Position numbers and translations under genes: made by a program. Below the pieces are notes generated by a model, which made no database searches, was not told the origin of the DNA, and saw only the letters and a list, made by a program, of their open reading frames with translations. Of a stretch of 64,000 nt of DNA, positions 1 through 9,148 are shown one piece after another (the first letter of the stretch is position 1; each line of letters opens with the position of its first letter). The stretch is from Bacteroidaceae bacterium (GTDB taxonomy: Bacteria > Bacteroidota > Bacteroidia > Bacteroidales > Bacteroidaceae), in contig JAFROT010000036.1 of the NCBI GenBank assembly GCA_017429525.1, forward strand, positions 1 to 64,000, written 5' to 3'.

Positions 1-58
1 AAATTGAAAAATAATAAGTTAATAATAATTACTATCAGAACTTGAAAGGTAACTTGTA

Positions 59-90
59 TTTTTCACTTTTCACTCTTTCACTTTTCACTC
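59..90. repeat. Dispersed intergenic repeat, copy 1 (TTTCACTTTTCAC type)
   Basis: A low-complexity run built from CACTTTTCACTCTTT-like blocks just 3' of the M13 peptidase gene. The same 32-base string with one mismatch recurs at 19261-19292. The weaker similarity continues about 10 bases to the left in both places. It lies outside any gene. Confidence 0.7.
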
Positions 91-98
91 TTTCATGA

Positions 99-2129
99 TT
101 ACCAAATCGTGACGCGCTCTGCCTTGGGCACGAACATCGGGTCGTTCTCGGTGATGCCGAAGGCCTCGTACCAAGCGTCGATGTGAGGCAGTGCGCCGTT
201 GACACGCCAGCGACCAAGGGAATGGGGGTCGGACTTGGTGCGCTTGCGAATCTCCTCGTCGCGGATATTACCTGCCCATACGCCAGCGTAGGCGAGGAAG
301 AAGCGCTGCTCGGGCGTGAAGCCGTCGCTGTCGGCAAGCGGAGCGTCCTTTGTTGCATTCTTGAAGGCTTGGAAAGCGACCTGCAGCCCGCCATGGTCGG
401 CCATATTCTCGCCGAGGGTGAGCTGCCCGTTGCCGCAGAGACCCGGGAGGACTTCGATGTTATTGAAGAAATCACGCATGACGTGCGTGCGCTCCTCGAA
501 GTTCTTGGTGTCCTCGGCTGTCCACCACTGACGCAGGTTGCCGTCCTTGTCGAACTTGGCGCCCTGGTCGTCGAAGCCATGAGTCATCTCATGGCCAATA
601 ACTACGCCGATGGCTCCGTAGTTGAAGGCATCATCGGCATTCATATCGAAGAAGGGAGGCTGGAGGATACCTGCGGGGAAGCAGATCTCGTTGGTGGTCG
701 GATTGTAGTAGGCGTTGACGGTCTGCGGCGTCATGTACCACTCGGTGTTGTCGACAGGCTTGTTGAGTTTGCGCTCAATTTCGTCGTGCATGCGCCAGAT
801 GGATGTGTTCTTGACGTTCTCCCAGTAGTTCTTGCCAATCTCGAGCGTGCTATAGTCCTTCCACTGATCGGGGTAACCGACCTTGACGATGAAGGCATTG
901 AGCTTGTCGTGAGCCACAGCCTTGGTGCTATCGCTCATCCAGTCCTGAGCGTCGATGCGCTCGCCGAGGGCCATCTGCAGGTTCTTGACCAGCTGGACCA
1001 TGCGCTCCTTGGCAGCGGCGGGGAAATACTTCTCAACGTAGAGCTGACCGACGGCCTCACCGAGAGCGCCCTCGGTGGCGGCAACGGCACGCTTCCAGCG
1101 GGGACGATCCTCCTGACGGCCACTCATGACGCGGCCATAGAAATTGAAGTTGGCAGCGCGCATCTCGTCGTCGAGACAACCTGCGGCACGATCGATGAGG
1201 CGCCAACGCGTGTAGTCCTTGAGGACATCGAGCGGGGTCTCGGCCCAAAGATGCTCGACCTCATGGATGACTTCAGGCTGACCTACGCTGACCTCACGTA
1301 CGTCCTTGGCACCGTGAACATTGAAATAGTACTTCCAGTCGATGCCAGGATAGTCACGCAGCAGTTCCTCGAAGGTCATCTTGTTGTAGTTCTTCTCGTC
1401 GTCGCGCAACTCTGTATTGCTACGCGAGACCTTGGCCAGACGCGTCTCCATGGCCAGCACGGCGTCCACGCGAGCAGCGACATCGTCGTCGGTAGCGACC
1501 TTGCAGCGGCGGAAGAGGTCGGACATATACTGCTTGTAGGCCTCGCGAATGGTCGTGGTGGCTGAATCTGTGTCGAGATAGTACTCGCGCTGCCCCATGA
1601 CAAGGCCGTCCTGCATAATCTGCAGCAGATTGTTCTTACTGTCCTTGATGTCGGCGTTGATGTAGAATCCGAAGAGGCCGCCGACGCCCGAGAGTTGCAG
1701 CGAGGAGGCCAGGCGGAAGAGCTCGTCCTTGTCGAAGGTGGCGTCAATGCGCTGGAGGTCCTTGCGGATAGGCTCGATGCCCTGTTTGTTGAGCGAGACG
1801 CTGTCCATGACGCTGTTGTACATCTGGGCAATCTTATCGGCGATGCTGCCAGCCTCGTTCTTCTGGGCAGCCACGCCCTCGATGAGCTCGCGCAGTTGCG
1901 TATTGTTGTTCTCAGCCAGCTGATCGAAGCTGCCGAAGCGCGAGTACTCCGCCGTCAACGGATGGGCTTTCATCCATCCGCCGCAAGCGTACTCGTAGAA
2001 GTCGGTACCGGGAAGAGCGGTGGTGTCGAGGTTGTTCAGGTCAATGCCTGTGGTGAGGGCGGCCTGCTGGCCTCCGCAAGAGGCGAGGAATGCAAGTGCC
2101 ATGACGGGAAAGATGGTTTTGATTTTCAT
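99..2129 (-). CDS. pepO: M13-family zinc metallopeptidase lipoprotein (PepO/neprilysin-like)
   Basis: This is an M13-family oligopeptidase, a neprilysin-like zinc enzyme that cleaves short peptides, probably anchored in the envelope. The N-terminus is a short hydrophobic signal ending in the lipobox LASC, so Cys18 would be lipidated. The zinc motif HEMTH lies near residue 513, followed by GENMADHGG near residue 575, which supplies the third ligand Glu. The C-terminus (PHIDAWYEAFG...) is typical of M13, and the length of 676 residues matches the full-length family. It lies 64 bases downstream of the ABC-F gene on the same strand and could be cotranscribed with it. The symbol is a family-level assignment; peptide substrates cannot be read from the sequence. 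Confidence 0.93.
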   Translation of the reverse strand: MKIKTIFPVMALAFLASCGGQQAALTTGIDLNNLDTTALPGTDFYEYACGGWMKAHPLTAEYSRFGSFDQLAENNNTQLRELIEGVAAQKNEAGSIADKIAQMYNSVMDSVSLNKQGIEPIRKDLQRIDATFDKDELFRLASSLQLSGVGGLFGFYINADIKDSKNNLLQIMQDGLVMGQREYYLDTDSATTTIREAYKQYMSDLFRRCKVATDDDVAARVDAVLAMETRLAKVSRSNTELRDDEKNYNKMTFEELLRDYPGIDWKYYFNVHGAKDVREVSVGQPEVIHEVEHLWAETPLDVLKDYTRWRLIDRAAGCLDDEMRAANFNFYGRVMSGRQEDRPRWKRAVAATEGALGEAVGQLYVEKYFPAAAKERMVQLVKNLQMALGERIDAQDWMSDSTKAVAHDKLNAFIVKVGYPDQWKDYSTLEIGKNYWENVKNTSIWRMHDEIERKLNKPVDNTEWYMTPQTVNAYYNPTTNEICFPAGILQPPFFDMNADDAFNYGAIGVVIGHEMTHGFDDQGAKFDKDGNLRQWWTAEDTKNFEERTHVMRDFFNNIEVLPGLCGNGQLTLGENMADHGGLQVAFQAFKNATKDAPLADSDGFTPEQRFFLAYAGVWAGNIRDEEIRKRTKSDPHSLGRWRVNGALPHIDAWYEAFGITENDPMFVPKAERVTIW

Positions 2130-2193
2130 AATTATTGTGGGGTTGGTTGGTTATCGGGATGGTTGCCGTGGAGGGCAACTTAAGGGACGGGCG

Positions 2194-4173
2194 CTAAGAG
2201 GAGAGAGCCTCCGAGGCTTCGAGCCAACGAGCTTCTACGTCCTCGATCTGCTGGCGTAAGCGGGTGTGGCGCTCGTAGAGGCTGGCGTCGGCAGCCCCTT
2301 CGGGTGTCGACATTTTGGCCTCGAGCATGTGGAGGGCGGCCTCGAGTTCTGTCATCTCGGCCTCAGCGTCGGCCACGGCGCGCTCGAGTTTGCGACGCTC
2401 GCGGGCTGCGGCCTTCTGCTCTTCGTAGGAGAGGCGCGAAGCAGAGGCTGCAGGCTTCTCGGCAGACGAAGCCGTGCGGGCATCGACTCGCGCAACGGTG
2501 CTTGCTGCGTGACCAGTCGGCGCATCGGCTGCAGTGCGCTGCGGAGCGACGCCCGATGCGGCTATGTCGGCTTTGTGCTCGCTCTCGATCCAATCGTAGA
2601 TGCCCCCGAGGTGTTCGCGCACACGCCCGCCGCCGAAGCTGTAGACTTTCTCAACGAGTCCGTCAAGGAACTGACGATCGTGACTGACCACGATGACCGT
2701 GCCGTCGAAGGCTGCGATGGCCTCCTTCAGAACGTCCTTGGAACGCATATCCAAGTGGTTGGTCGGCTCGTCGAGGATGAGGAAATTGACAGGCTCAAGC
2801 AGCAACTTGATCATCGCTAAGCGACTGCGCTCACCGCCTGAAAGCACTTTCACCTTCTTGTCGGAAGCTTCGCCCCCAAACATGAAGGCACCGAGAATAT
2901 CGCGAATACGGGTGCGGATGTCGCCGCGTGCCACACGGTCGATGGTGTCGAAGACCGTGAGTTCGGGATCGAGGAGCTGTGCCTGATTCTGGGCGAAGTA
3001 ACCGATTTGGGCGTTATGACCCACCTTTAGGCTACCCTCGTAGGGAATCTCACCGAGGATGCACTTGACGAGCGTGGACTTTCCCTCGCCGTTACGACCT
3101 ACGAAGGCGACCTTCTCGCCACGACGGATGGTCAAGTTGACGTGAGCAATGACCTCGTGGTCATAGGCCTTGCGCAAATCCTCGACAATCAAAGGGAAGT
3201 CGCCCGAACGCTGGCAAGGAGGAAATTTCAAGTGGAGAGAGCTGTTGTCGATTTCGTCAACCTCAATGGGGACGATACGACTGAGCTGCTTGATGCGCTC
3301 CTGCACCTGCACGGCCTTGGTGGGCTTATAGCGGAAACGCTCAATGAAGTCCTTGAGGTCGGCAATTTCCTTCTGCTGATTCTCGAAAGCCCGCAGCTGC
3401 TGCTCACGCCGCTCGGCACGCAGACGCACGTATTCGTCGTACTTGACCTTATAGTCCCAGATGCGTCCACAGGAGATCTCAAGCGTTCGGGTGGTTACGT
3501 TATTGATGAAAGCGCGGTCGTGCGACACAAGAATAACGGCGCCCGCCCGCTGCTGAAGGTACTGCTCGAGCCACTGGATGCTCTCGATGTCGAGATGGTT
3601 GGTGGGCTCGTCGAGCAGAAGCACGTCGGGCTGCCGCAAGAGGAGCTTGGCCAGCTCGATGCGCATGCGCCATCCACCCGAAAGTTCACGCGTAGGACGA
3701 TCGAAGTCGGTGCGCTCGAAACCGAGCCCCGCGAGCGTGCGCTCTACCTCAGCACGGAAATTGAGGCCTCCCATCATCTGGAAGTGCTCCTCGGCACGGG
3801 TGTAGCGGTCGACGAGCGCCATATAGGCCTCGCTCTCGTAGTCAGTACGATCGGCCATTTCCTGCTGCATCTGTTCGATTGAAGCTTGCAGATCGTGGAT
3901 ATGGTTGAAAGCCTGAAGGGTCTCGTCCATGACGGTGCGCTCGCCCGAAAGCTCCATAACCTGAGGCAGATAACCCACTGAAGTGTCGCGCGGCGAGGAT
4001 ACGGTGCCGCCCGATGGGCGCTGCTGCCCAGCCATCACCTTGAGGAGCGTCGACTTGCCGGCTCCGTTCTTGCCCGTGAGAGCTATGCGGTCGCGGTCGT
4101 TGACGACGAAGCTGACGTCCGTGAAGAGAGGCTTAGCGCTAAATTCAACTGAAAGATGCTCTACACTTATCAT
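2194..4173 (-). CDS. ABC-F family ATP-binding protein (ribosome-associated)
   Basis: A soluble protein with two ATP-binding cassettes and no membrane segment, which is the ABC-F architecture of ribosome-associated translation or antibiotic-protection factors. The first cassette has GKNGAGKST, signature LSGGWRMRIELAK and LLLDEPTNHLD. The second has GRNGEGKST, signature LSGGERSRLAM and LILDEPTNHLD. Between them is a charged linker. The C-terminal 110 residues form a predicted coiled coil of the Uup/EttA type (EEQKAAARERRKLERAV). I place the start at 4173 (MISVEHLSVEF) because a longer frame from 4197 would begin inside the promoter element at 4195-4202. Which ABC-F subfamily it belongs to cannot be decided by eye. 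Confidence 0.92.
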   Translation of the reverse strand: MISVEHLSVEFSAKPLFTDVSFVVNDRDRIALTGKNGAGKSTLLKVMAGQQRPSGGTVSSPRDTSVGYLPQVMELSGERTVMDETLQAFNHIHDLQASIEQMQQEMADRTDYESEAYMALVDRYTRAEEHFQMMGGLNFRAEVERTLAGLGFERTDFDRPTRELSGGWRMRIELAKLLLRQPDVLLLDEPTNHLDIESIQWLEQYLQQRAGAVILVSHDRAFINNVTTRTLEISCGRIWDYKVKYDEYVRLRAERREQQLRAFENQQKEIADLKDFIERFRYKPTKAVQVQERIKQLSRIVPIEVDEIDNSSLHLKFPPCQRSGDFPLIVEDLRKAYDHEVIAHVNLTIRRGEKVAFVGRNGEGKSTLVKCILGEIPYEGSLKVGHNAQIGYFAQNQAQLLDPELTVFDTIDRVARGDIRTRIRDILGAFMFGGEASDKKVKVLSGGERSRLAMIKLLLEPVNFLILDEPTNHLDMRSKDVLKEAIAAFDGTVIVVSHDRQFLDGLVEKVYSFGGGRVREHLGGIYDWIESEHKADIAASGVAPQRTAADAPTGHAASTVARVDARTASSAEKPAASASRLSYEEQKAAARERRKLERAVADAEAEMTELEAALHMLEAKMSTPEGAADASLYERHTRLRQQIEDVEARWLEASEALSS

Positions 4174-4194
4174 CGATTTTTGCTTTTTCGGGCG

Positions 4195-4226
4195 CAAAGG
4201 TAGCTATTCACGCGCACATACGCAAG
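4195..4226 (-). promoter_or_regulatory. Bacteroidetes-type promoter of the ABC-F gene
   Basis: On the minus strand, CTTG at 4226-4223, a 20-base spacer and TACCTTTG at 4202-4195 fit the Bacteroidetes pattern of TTTG, 19-21 bases, TAnnTTTG. Transcription would start a few bases further on, leaving a short leader before the ATG at 4173. Confidence 0.65.
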
Positions 4227-4278
4227 AAAAACAAGGTGAAAACGGAGAAAAGCAGTCCGCGGGTCGTCCAGAAGGCGG

Positions 4279-5034
4279 TCAGACAAACGCTTTACGAGCT
4301 TTCTGAAGGAGGTCTGAAGCAAAGATGAAATCGGTAAGAGCCTTATTCTCGGAAGTGGCCACTTGCGACTTGTCGCCCACCCACTCCTGATGACCTTCTT
4401 TGATGAAAATGATACTATCACCAATGCCCATGACGGAATTCATGTCGTGGGTGTTCATGATCGTCGTCATATTGAACTCGACGGTGATATCATGGATGAG
4501 GGCATCGATGACGAGGCTGGTCTTGGGGTCGAGGCCGCTATTGGGCTCGTCGCAGAACAAATATTTGGGATTCAGTGCGATGGCACGGGCTATGGCGACA
4601 CGTTTCTGCATACCGCCCGATATCTCTCCCGGATACTTATGCTGCGCTTCAAGCAAATTGACGCGATCCAAGCACTGACGGGCACGCTGCTTGCGCTCTC
4701 GCAAGGTCATCGACGAGAACATGTCGAGCGGGAACATGACATTTTCGAGCACCGACATCGAATCGAACAGGGCCGCCGACTGGAAAATCATGCCCATCTC
4801 CCGACGTAGATGCGTGCGTTCGTCCTTACTCATGGTCACAAAGTTACGGCCATCATAGAGAATCTGCCCGCGAGTGGGTTCCAACAGTCCGACGATACAC
4901 TTCATCAGCACCGTCTTGCCCGAGCCCGACTGACCGATAATCAAGTTGGTCTGGCCCTCCAAGAATATCGTATTGATGTTCTTAAGGACGTCCTTGTCGG
5001 CAAAGGATTTATAGAGCGATCGGATTTCAATCAT
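4279..5034 (-). CDS. mlaF: MlaF-like phospholipid-transport ABC ATPase
   Basis: ATP-binding subunit of an Mla-type lipid transporter that moves phospholipids between inner and outer membranes. Walker A is GQSGSGKT, the signature is ISGGMQKRVAIARAIA, and Walker B is YLFCDEPNSGLDP. The signature ISGGMxKRVxxARA and the Walker B DEPxxGLDP are characteristic of MlaF/Mkl proteins. At 251 residues it has the normal length. Its ATG overlaps the mlaE stop codon (ATGA), indicating translational coupling with the permease. The MlaD substrate-binding protein is not next to it here, so it must be encoded elsewhere or differ in form. Confidence 0.9.
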   Translation of the reverse strand: MIEIRSLYKSFADKDVLKNINTIFLEGQTNLIIGQSGSGKTVLMKCIVGLLEPTRGQILYDGRNFVTMSKDERTHLRREMGMIFQSAALFDSMSVLENVMFPLDMFSSMTLRERKQRARQCLDRVNLLEAQHKYPGEISGGMQKRVAIARAIALNPKYLFCDEPNSGLDPKTSLVIDALIHDITVEFNMTTIMNTHDMNSVMGIGDSIIFIKEGHQEWVGDKSQVATSENKALTDFIFASDLLQKARKAFV

Positions 5035-5777
5035 GAGAGAATCTGAGTGAGGAAAATGTCTGCGAAAAGGATAAGCATAGAACAGTGGACGACGCTGTCC
5101 GTCGAAGCCTTGCCCACCTCGACGCTACCGCCCTCGACCGTATAGCCATAGAACGCTGATACCGAAGAGATAATGAAGGCAAAGAAGAAACTCTTGATGA
5201 TACTCATCCAGACGAACCACTGATTGAACGAGTGTTGCAACCCATAGGTTAGGTCGTCGGGCGTGAGGATGCCCGCAAAACTAATGGCATACGCACCGCC
5301 GAAACCCGCAACCATCGAGAAGGTGACCAGCACGGGAATCATTGTCAGCAGCGCCATTATCTTAGGCAGGATCAAGAAAGAGGCCGAGTTGACACCCATG
5401 ATGTCGAGCGCATCAATCTGCTGGGTCACGCGCATCGTACCAATCTCTGAAGCGATATTGGAGCCTACCTTACCAGCAAGAATCAGACACATGATAGACG
5501 AAGAGAACTCCAGCAAAAGAATCTCGCGCGTCGTATACCCCGTCGTGAAGCGAGGCATCCACGGGCTCTGGATGTTGACCTTCATCTGAATACAAATGAC
5601 GGCCCCGATGAAGAAAGAGATCATCAGCACAATGCCGATACTATCGACGCCGAGCTGTTGCATCTCTTTGATATACTGTTTCCAGTACATCCGCAACCGT
5701 TCAGGTCGGGAAAACACCTTGGCCATAAGTTGCAGATAACGGCCAAAAGTGACAAAGGGTTGGAGGATAGATTTCAT
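5031..5777 (-). CDS. mlaE: MlaE-like ABC transporter permease
   Basis: Integral inner-membrane permease of the MlaE/YrbE family, 248 residues, partner of the ATPase encoded directly downstream with a 4-base overlap. Several hydrophobic segments are visible, including GIVLMISFFIGAVICIQM and IISSVSAFYGYTV. The conserved family features are an N-terminal amphipathic stretch and the ...FSSSIMCLILAGKVGSNIASEIGTM... region, in which AGKVG..IA.EIGTMRVTEQIDAL-like sequence is the MlaE signature (here MRVTQQIDALDIMGV). It is the first gene of the pair, with a candidate promoter at 5788-5795. Confidence 0.9.
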   Translation of the reverse strand: MKSILQPFVTFGRYLQLMAKVFSRPERLRMYWKQYIKEMQQLGVDSIGIVLMISFFIGAVICIQMKVNIQSPWMPRFTTGYTTREILLLEFSSSIMCLILAGKVGSNIASEIGTMRVTQQIDALDIMGVNSASFLILPKIMALLTMIPVLVTFSMVAGFGGAYAISFAGILTPDDLTYGLQHSFNQWFVWMSIIKSFFFAFIISSVSAFYGYTVEGGSVEVGKASTDSVVHCSMLILFADIFLTQILS

Positions 5778-5787
5778 AATTTCGCGG

Positions 5788-5795
5788 CAAAATTA
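5788..5795 (-). promoter_or_regulatory. -7 promoter element upstream of mlaE
   Basis: The minus strand reads TAATTTTG here, an exact TAnnTTTG match about 10 bases before the mlaE start codon. I see no TTTG at the usual 19-21 base spacing, so the assignment rests on the -7 element only. Confidence 0.4.
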
Positions 5796-5870
5796 GTCAA
5801 AAAAGCCTAAAAGAGAGGGCTAAGGACACAGTTTTTTTGAAGAAATGGGCAGAATTCAACAATTATTATG

Positions 5871-5878
5871 TAATTTTG
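5871..5878 (+). promoter_or_regulatory. -7 promoter element upstream of lptB
   Basis: TAATTTTG matches the Bacteroidetes -7 consensus and ends 18 bases before the chosen lptB start at 5897. No TTTG is present at the standard spacing. With the oppositely directed element at 5788-5795 it suggests a divergent promoter region for mlaEF and lptB. Confidence 0.45.
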
Positions 5879-5896
5879 CGCACTCTTTACGGACCT

Positions 5897-6967
5897 ATGA
5901 CAGAACAAAAGACCATCTCAACAGCCTCACAGGCGAGCATTGACCCGCACTCGCCTGCCTATCTGGCACCGCATCAGACAGAACCCCTGCGCCTCTGTGC
6001 CGAGCACCTGAAGAAGATCTACGGCAAGCGCACCGTGGCCGACGATGTCAACTTTCACGTCGACCAAGGCGAGATCGTCGGACTCTTAGGCCCCAATGGA
6101 GCCGGCAAGACGACCTCCTTCTACATGACCACAGGACTCGTGATTCCCAACGAGGGGCGCGTATTCATTGGCAACGAGGAGGTGACCGACCTGCCCGTGT
6201 ACAAGCGTGCCAAGAAAGGTATCGGCTATTTGGCACAAGAAGCCAGCGTGTTCCGTAAGATGACGGTCGAAGACAACATCAAGAGCGTGCTTGAGTTACG
6301 TACCGACTGCACGGAGGAATATAAGCGCGAGAAACTGGAGACACTCATCCGCGAGTTCCGTCTCCAACACGTCCGCAAGAACCTGGGCGACCGACTGAGC
6401 GGAGGCGAGCGACGCCGCACGGAGATTGCCCGTTGCCTGGCCATCGACCCCAAGTTCGTCATGCTGGACGAGCCCTTTGCCGGCGTCGACCCGATTGCCG
6501 TCGAGGATATCCAGCTGATCGTATGGAAGCTGAAACGCATGAACATCGGCGTGCTCATCACCGACCATAACGTCGAGGAGACGCTCTGCATCACGGACCG
6601 AGCCTATATGCTCTTCGAAGGTCACATCCTTTTCAAAGGTCGCCCCGAAGAACTGGCCGAGAATCCCATCGTGCGTGCTCGCTATCTAACCAACAGCTTC
6701 GTCCTCCGACCCAAAGACTTCGAGTCGATGGAGCGCGAACGTGCCCTGGAGGACGAAAAGAATGACAAAACGGCAGAAAATGCAGAAATAGAGGCAGAGA
6801 ATGCTCTCCAAGAAGCCAAAGGCGCTATTCAAAAGGAAGAAATATCCCCCGCCCTAACCTCCGATCCGTTATCTGGCACGATTCTTGCTGTTGAAGACAC
6901 CAGTGCTCCATCGGCCACTACAAACAACGACGCATCGTCTGCTACCGATGCTGCCAAGAACGAATAA
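5897..6967 (+). CDS. lptB: LptB-like LPS-export ABC ATPase with acidic C-terminal tail
   Basis: ATPase of the LptBFG complex, which extracts lipopolysaccharide from the inner membrane. Walker A is [10 protein letters not shown], the signature [16 protein letters not shown], and Walker [14 protein letters not shown]. The sequence [20 protein letters not shown] is strongly LptB-like. The start at 5897 (MTEQKTIS) follows a TAATTTTG element; a longer in-frame start at 5837 would precede it. The core ends near residue 260. About 95 further residues, rich in Glu, Asp, Ala, Ser and Thr, form a probably disordered tail that ordinary LptB of about 240 residues lacks. It may be cotranscribed with the trigger factor gene 30 bases downstream. 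Confidence 0.88.
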   Translation: MTEQKTISTASQASIDPHSPAYLAPHQTEPLRLCAEHLKKIYGKRTVADDVNFHVDQGEIVGLLGPNGAGKTTSFYMTTGLVIPNEGRVFIGNEEVTDLPVYKRAKKGIGYLAQEASVFRKMTVEDNIKSVLELRTDCTEEYKREKLETLIREFRLQHVRKNLGDRLSGGERRRTEIARCLAIDPKFVMLDEPFAGVDPIAVEDIQLIVWKLKRMNIGVLITDHNVEETLCITDRAYMLFEGHILFKGRPEELAENPIVRARYLTNSFVLRPKDFESMERERALEDEKNDKTAENAEIEAENALQEAKGAIQKEEISPALTSDPLSGTILAVEDTSAPSATTNNDASSATDAAKNE

Positions 6968-6997
6968 GAAACTAATACATCATATCAATATCCAATT

Positions 6998-8350
6998 ATG
7001 AATATTCAATTCAACAAGACATCTAACGTGGCTGCCGAGCTGACCCTCAGCCTCGAGAAAGCCGACTATCAGGAGCGCGTAGAGAAAGCGCTCAAGGACT
7101 ACCGCAAGAAGGCATCGCTCCCTGGCTTCCGCCCCGGTCAAGTGCCCATGAGCCTGATGAAAAAACGTTTCGGCAACGAAATCACAGCCGAAGAAGTGCA
7201 GAAAGTCCTTTCCGAAAAACTTTATGGCTATCTCCGCGAGGAGAAGGTGGACATGCTGGGTGAACCTCTCGCCAGCGAGAAGCAGCAGCCAATCGACTTC
7301 GAGGCCGAACAACTCGACTTCATCTTCGATATCGCCCTCGCGCCCCAGTTTGACGCCAAACTGACCGACAAGGACAAGGTCCCCTTCTATCATATCGACG
7401 TCACAGATGAGATGGTGGACGGCCAAGTAAAGGCTTACACGCAACGCGGCGGACACTATGAGAAAGTGGAGACTTACCAGGACGGCGACATGACGAAAGG
7501 CCATATCGCTGAGCTCGACGAGAATGGCAACATCCGCGAAGGCGGCATCCAGAAGGAGGACGCTGTCATCCTGCCTAACTACTTCAAGGCTGACGACCAG
7601 AAGAAGAAGTTCGAAGGCATCGGCGTGAACACTGTCATTACCTTCAATCCTTCTGACGCCTACGAGGGCAGCGCCATCGAACTTTCCACTCTCCTCGGCA
7701 TCACCAAGGAAGAGGCTGCCAACGTACACACCAACTTCAGCTATCAGATCAACGAGATCACCCGCTACGTACCTGCCGAACTCACACAGGAGTTCTTCGA
7801 CACGGTCTTCGGCGAAGGCGTCGTCAAGAGCGAAGAGGAGTTCCGCGCACGTGTCAGCGAGCAGTTGAAAGCTCAGTTCGAAGGCGACAGCCAGTACCGT
7901 TTCCTCATCGATGTCCGCAAATACCTCGAGGAGCGCATCGGCGAATTAGAGTGGCCCGACGAGTTGCTCAAGCGCATCATGCGTGCCAACAACCCCGACA
8001 AGGGCGACGATTATGTCGAGCAGAACTATGCTGGCAGTGTCAAGGAACTCGAATGGCATCTGATCAAGGAACAACTGGCCGACCAGACGGGCATCAAGGT
8101 CGAACAGGACGACGTCCTCGAGACCGCCAAGGAGCAGACACGCGCTCAGTTCGCCCAGTATGGCATGACCAACATCCCCGACGATGTCATCACCAACTAC
8201 GCCAACGAGCAGCTGAAGAAGCGCGAACAGCTCGACAACCTCGTCGCTCGCACCGTAGAACGCAAGCTTGGAACAGCTCTGCGCGAAGTCGTCAAGCTCG
8301 ACGAGAAGAACATCAGCTTCAGCGATTTCCAAAAACTTTTTGAAGCATAA
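6998..8350 (+). CDS. tig: Trigger factor, ribosome-associated chaperone
   Basis: Trigger factor binds near the ribosome exit tunnel and shields nascent chains. The N-terminal domain shows LPGFRPGQVPMSLMKKRFG, which corresponds to the GFRxGxxP ribosome-binding loop near residue 45. A divergent FKBP-like middle region and a long helical C-terminal chaperone domain follow. At 450 residues it is about the usual size. It lies 11 bases before clpP, and tig-clpP-clpX is a gene order widely conserved in bacteria, linking folding with proteolysis. Confidence 0.93.
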   Translation: MNIQFNKTSNVAAELTLSLEKADYQERVEKALKDYRKKASLPGFRPGQVPMSLMKKRFGNEITAEEVQKVLSEKLYGYLREEKVDMLGEPLASEKQQPIDFEAEQLDFIFDIALAPQFDAKLTDKDKVPFYHIDVTDEMVDGQVKAYTQRGGHYEKVETYQDGDMTKGHIAELDENGNIREGGIQKEDAVILPNYFKADDQKKKFEGIGVNTVITFNPSDAYEGSAIELSTLLGITKEEAANVHTNFSYQINEITRYVPAELTQEFFDTVFGEGVVKSEEEFRARVSEQLKAQFEGDSQYRFLIDVRKYLEERIGELEWPDELLKRIMRANNPDKGDDYVEQNYAGSVKELEWHLIKEQLADQTGIKVEQDDVLETAKEQTRAQFAQYGMTNIPDDVITNYANEQLKKREQLDNLVARTVERKLGTALREVVKLDEKNISFSDFQKLFEA

Positions 8351-8361
8351 CCCGCACACCT

Positions 8362-9033
8362 ATGCAACACTCTGATTTCCGCAAGTTCGCAACAGGACAT
8401 CTGGGCATCAACGGTCAGGTTCTCGATGACTACGTCAGTCTGCAGAACCAGTACCTTAATCCCTACATCCTGGAAGAGCGTCAGCTCAACGTGACGCAGA
8501 TGGATGTGTTCTCACGCCTGATGATGGACCGCATCATCTTTCTCGGGACGCCCATCGACGACTACACGGCCAATACGCTTCAGGCTCAGCTCCTCTACCT
8601 CGACAGCGTCGATTCTGGAAAGGACATCAGCATCTACCTGAATTCGCCTGGCGGCAGTGTCAGTGCCGGCCTCGGCATCTACGATACGATGCAGTTTGTC
8701 TCGTCGGACGTCGCTACCATCTGCACAGGTATGGCCGCCTCAATGGCTGCCGTCCTGCTCGTAGCCGGTAAAGAAGGCAAGCGTTCAGCACTCCCCCACA
8801 GCCGCGTGATGATCCATCAGCCGCTCGGAGGCGTACAGGGACAAGCCAGCGATATCGAAATTGAGGCTCGCGAAATCCAAAAGCTGAAGAAAGAGCTCTA
8901 TCAAATCATCGCCGACCACAGCCACACGCCTTATGACAAAGTATGGGCCGACAGCGACCGCAACTACTGGATGACTGCCGAGGAAGCTTGTGCGTACGGA
9001 ATGATTGACCAAGTGCTCAAGCGCAAGGCCTAA
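8362..9033 (+). CDS. clpP: ATP-dependent Clp protease proteolytic subunit
   Basis: Serine protease subunit of the Clp machine. The nucleophile Ser lies in GMAASMAAVLLVAG and the catalytic His in SRVMIHQPLGG. The acidic residue is expected in the following helix region (EIEAREIQKLKKELY, where ClpP proteins carry conserved contacts). Its 223 residues include an N-terminal stretch, DFRKFATGHLGINGQVLDDYV, typical of Bacteroidetes ClpP. It partners ClpX, whose gene starts 115 bases downstream after a strong hairpin. Confidence 0.96.
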   Translation: MQHSDFRKFATGHLGINGQVLDDYVSLQNQYLNPYILEERQLNVTQMDVFSRLMMDRIIFLGTPIDDYTANTLQAQLLYLDSVDSGKDISIYLNSPGGSVSAGLGIYDTMQFVSSDVATICTGMAASMAAVLLVAGKEGKRSALPHSRVMIHQPLGGVQGQASDIEIEAREIQKLKKELYQIIADHSHTPYDKVWADSDRNYWMTAEEACAYGMIDQVLKRKA

Positions 9034-9070
9034 TCGCGCGTGCGTACCTAAATATAATGTGAACTGCTCA

Positions 9071-9112
9071 GCTCTGGTTGTTTAGGAGTTAGGATCTCCT
9101 AACAGCCAGAGC
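9071..9112 (+). promoter_or_regulatory. Large hairpin between clpP and clpX
   Basis: GCTCTGG...TTAGGAG pairs with CTCCTAA...CCAGAGC to form a stem of about 17 bp around a 7-base loop, with one bulged T and one G-T pair. No run of T follows, so it is not a standard terminator. It may be an RNA processing or stability element, or an attenuator, setting the ratio of ClpP to ClpX. Confidence 0.6.
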
Positions 9113-9148
9113 TTGTGAAACTTAAATCTTAACCCTTTATTCGTCATT

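Noticed and set aside
183-1565. 460-codon open frame on the plus strand, antisense to the M13 peptidase
   Set aside because: It mirrors the codon bias of the real gene, has no recognisable domain, and the minus-strand protein has intact catalytic motifs.
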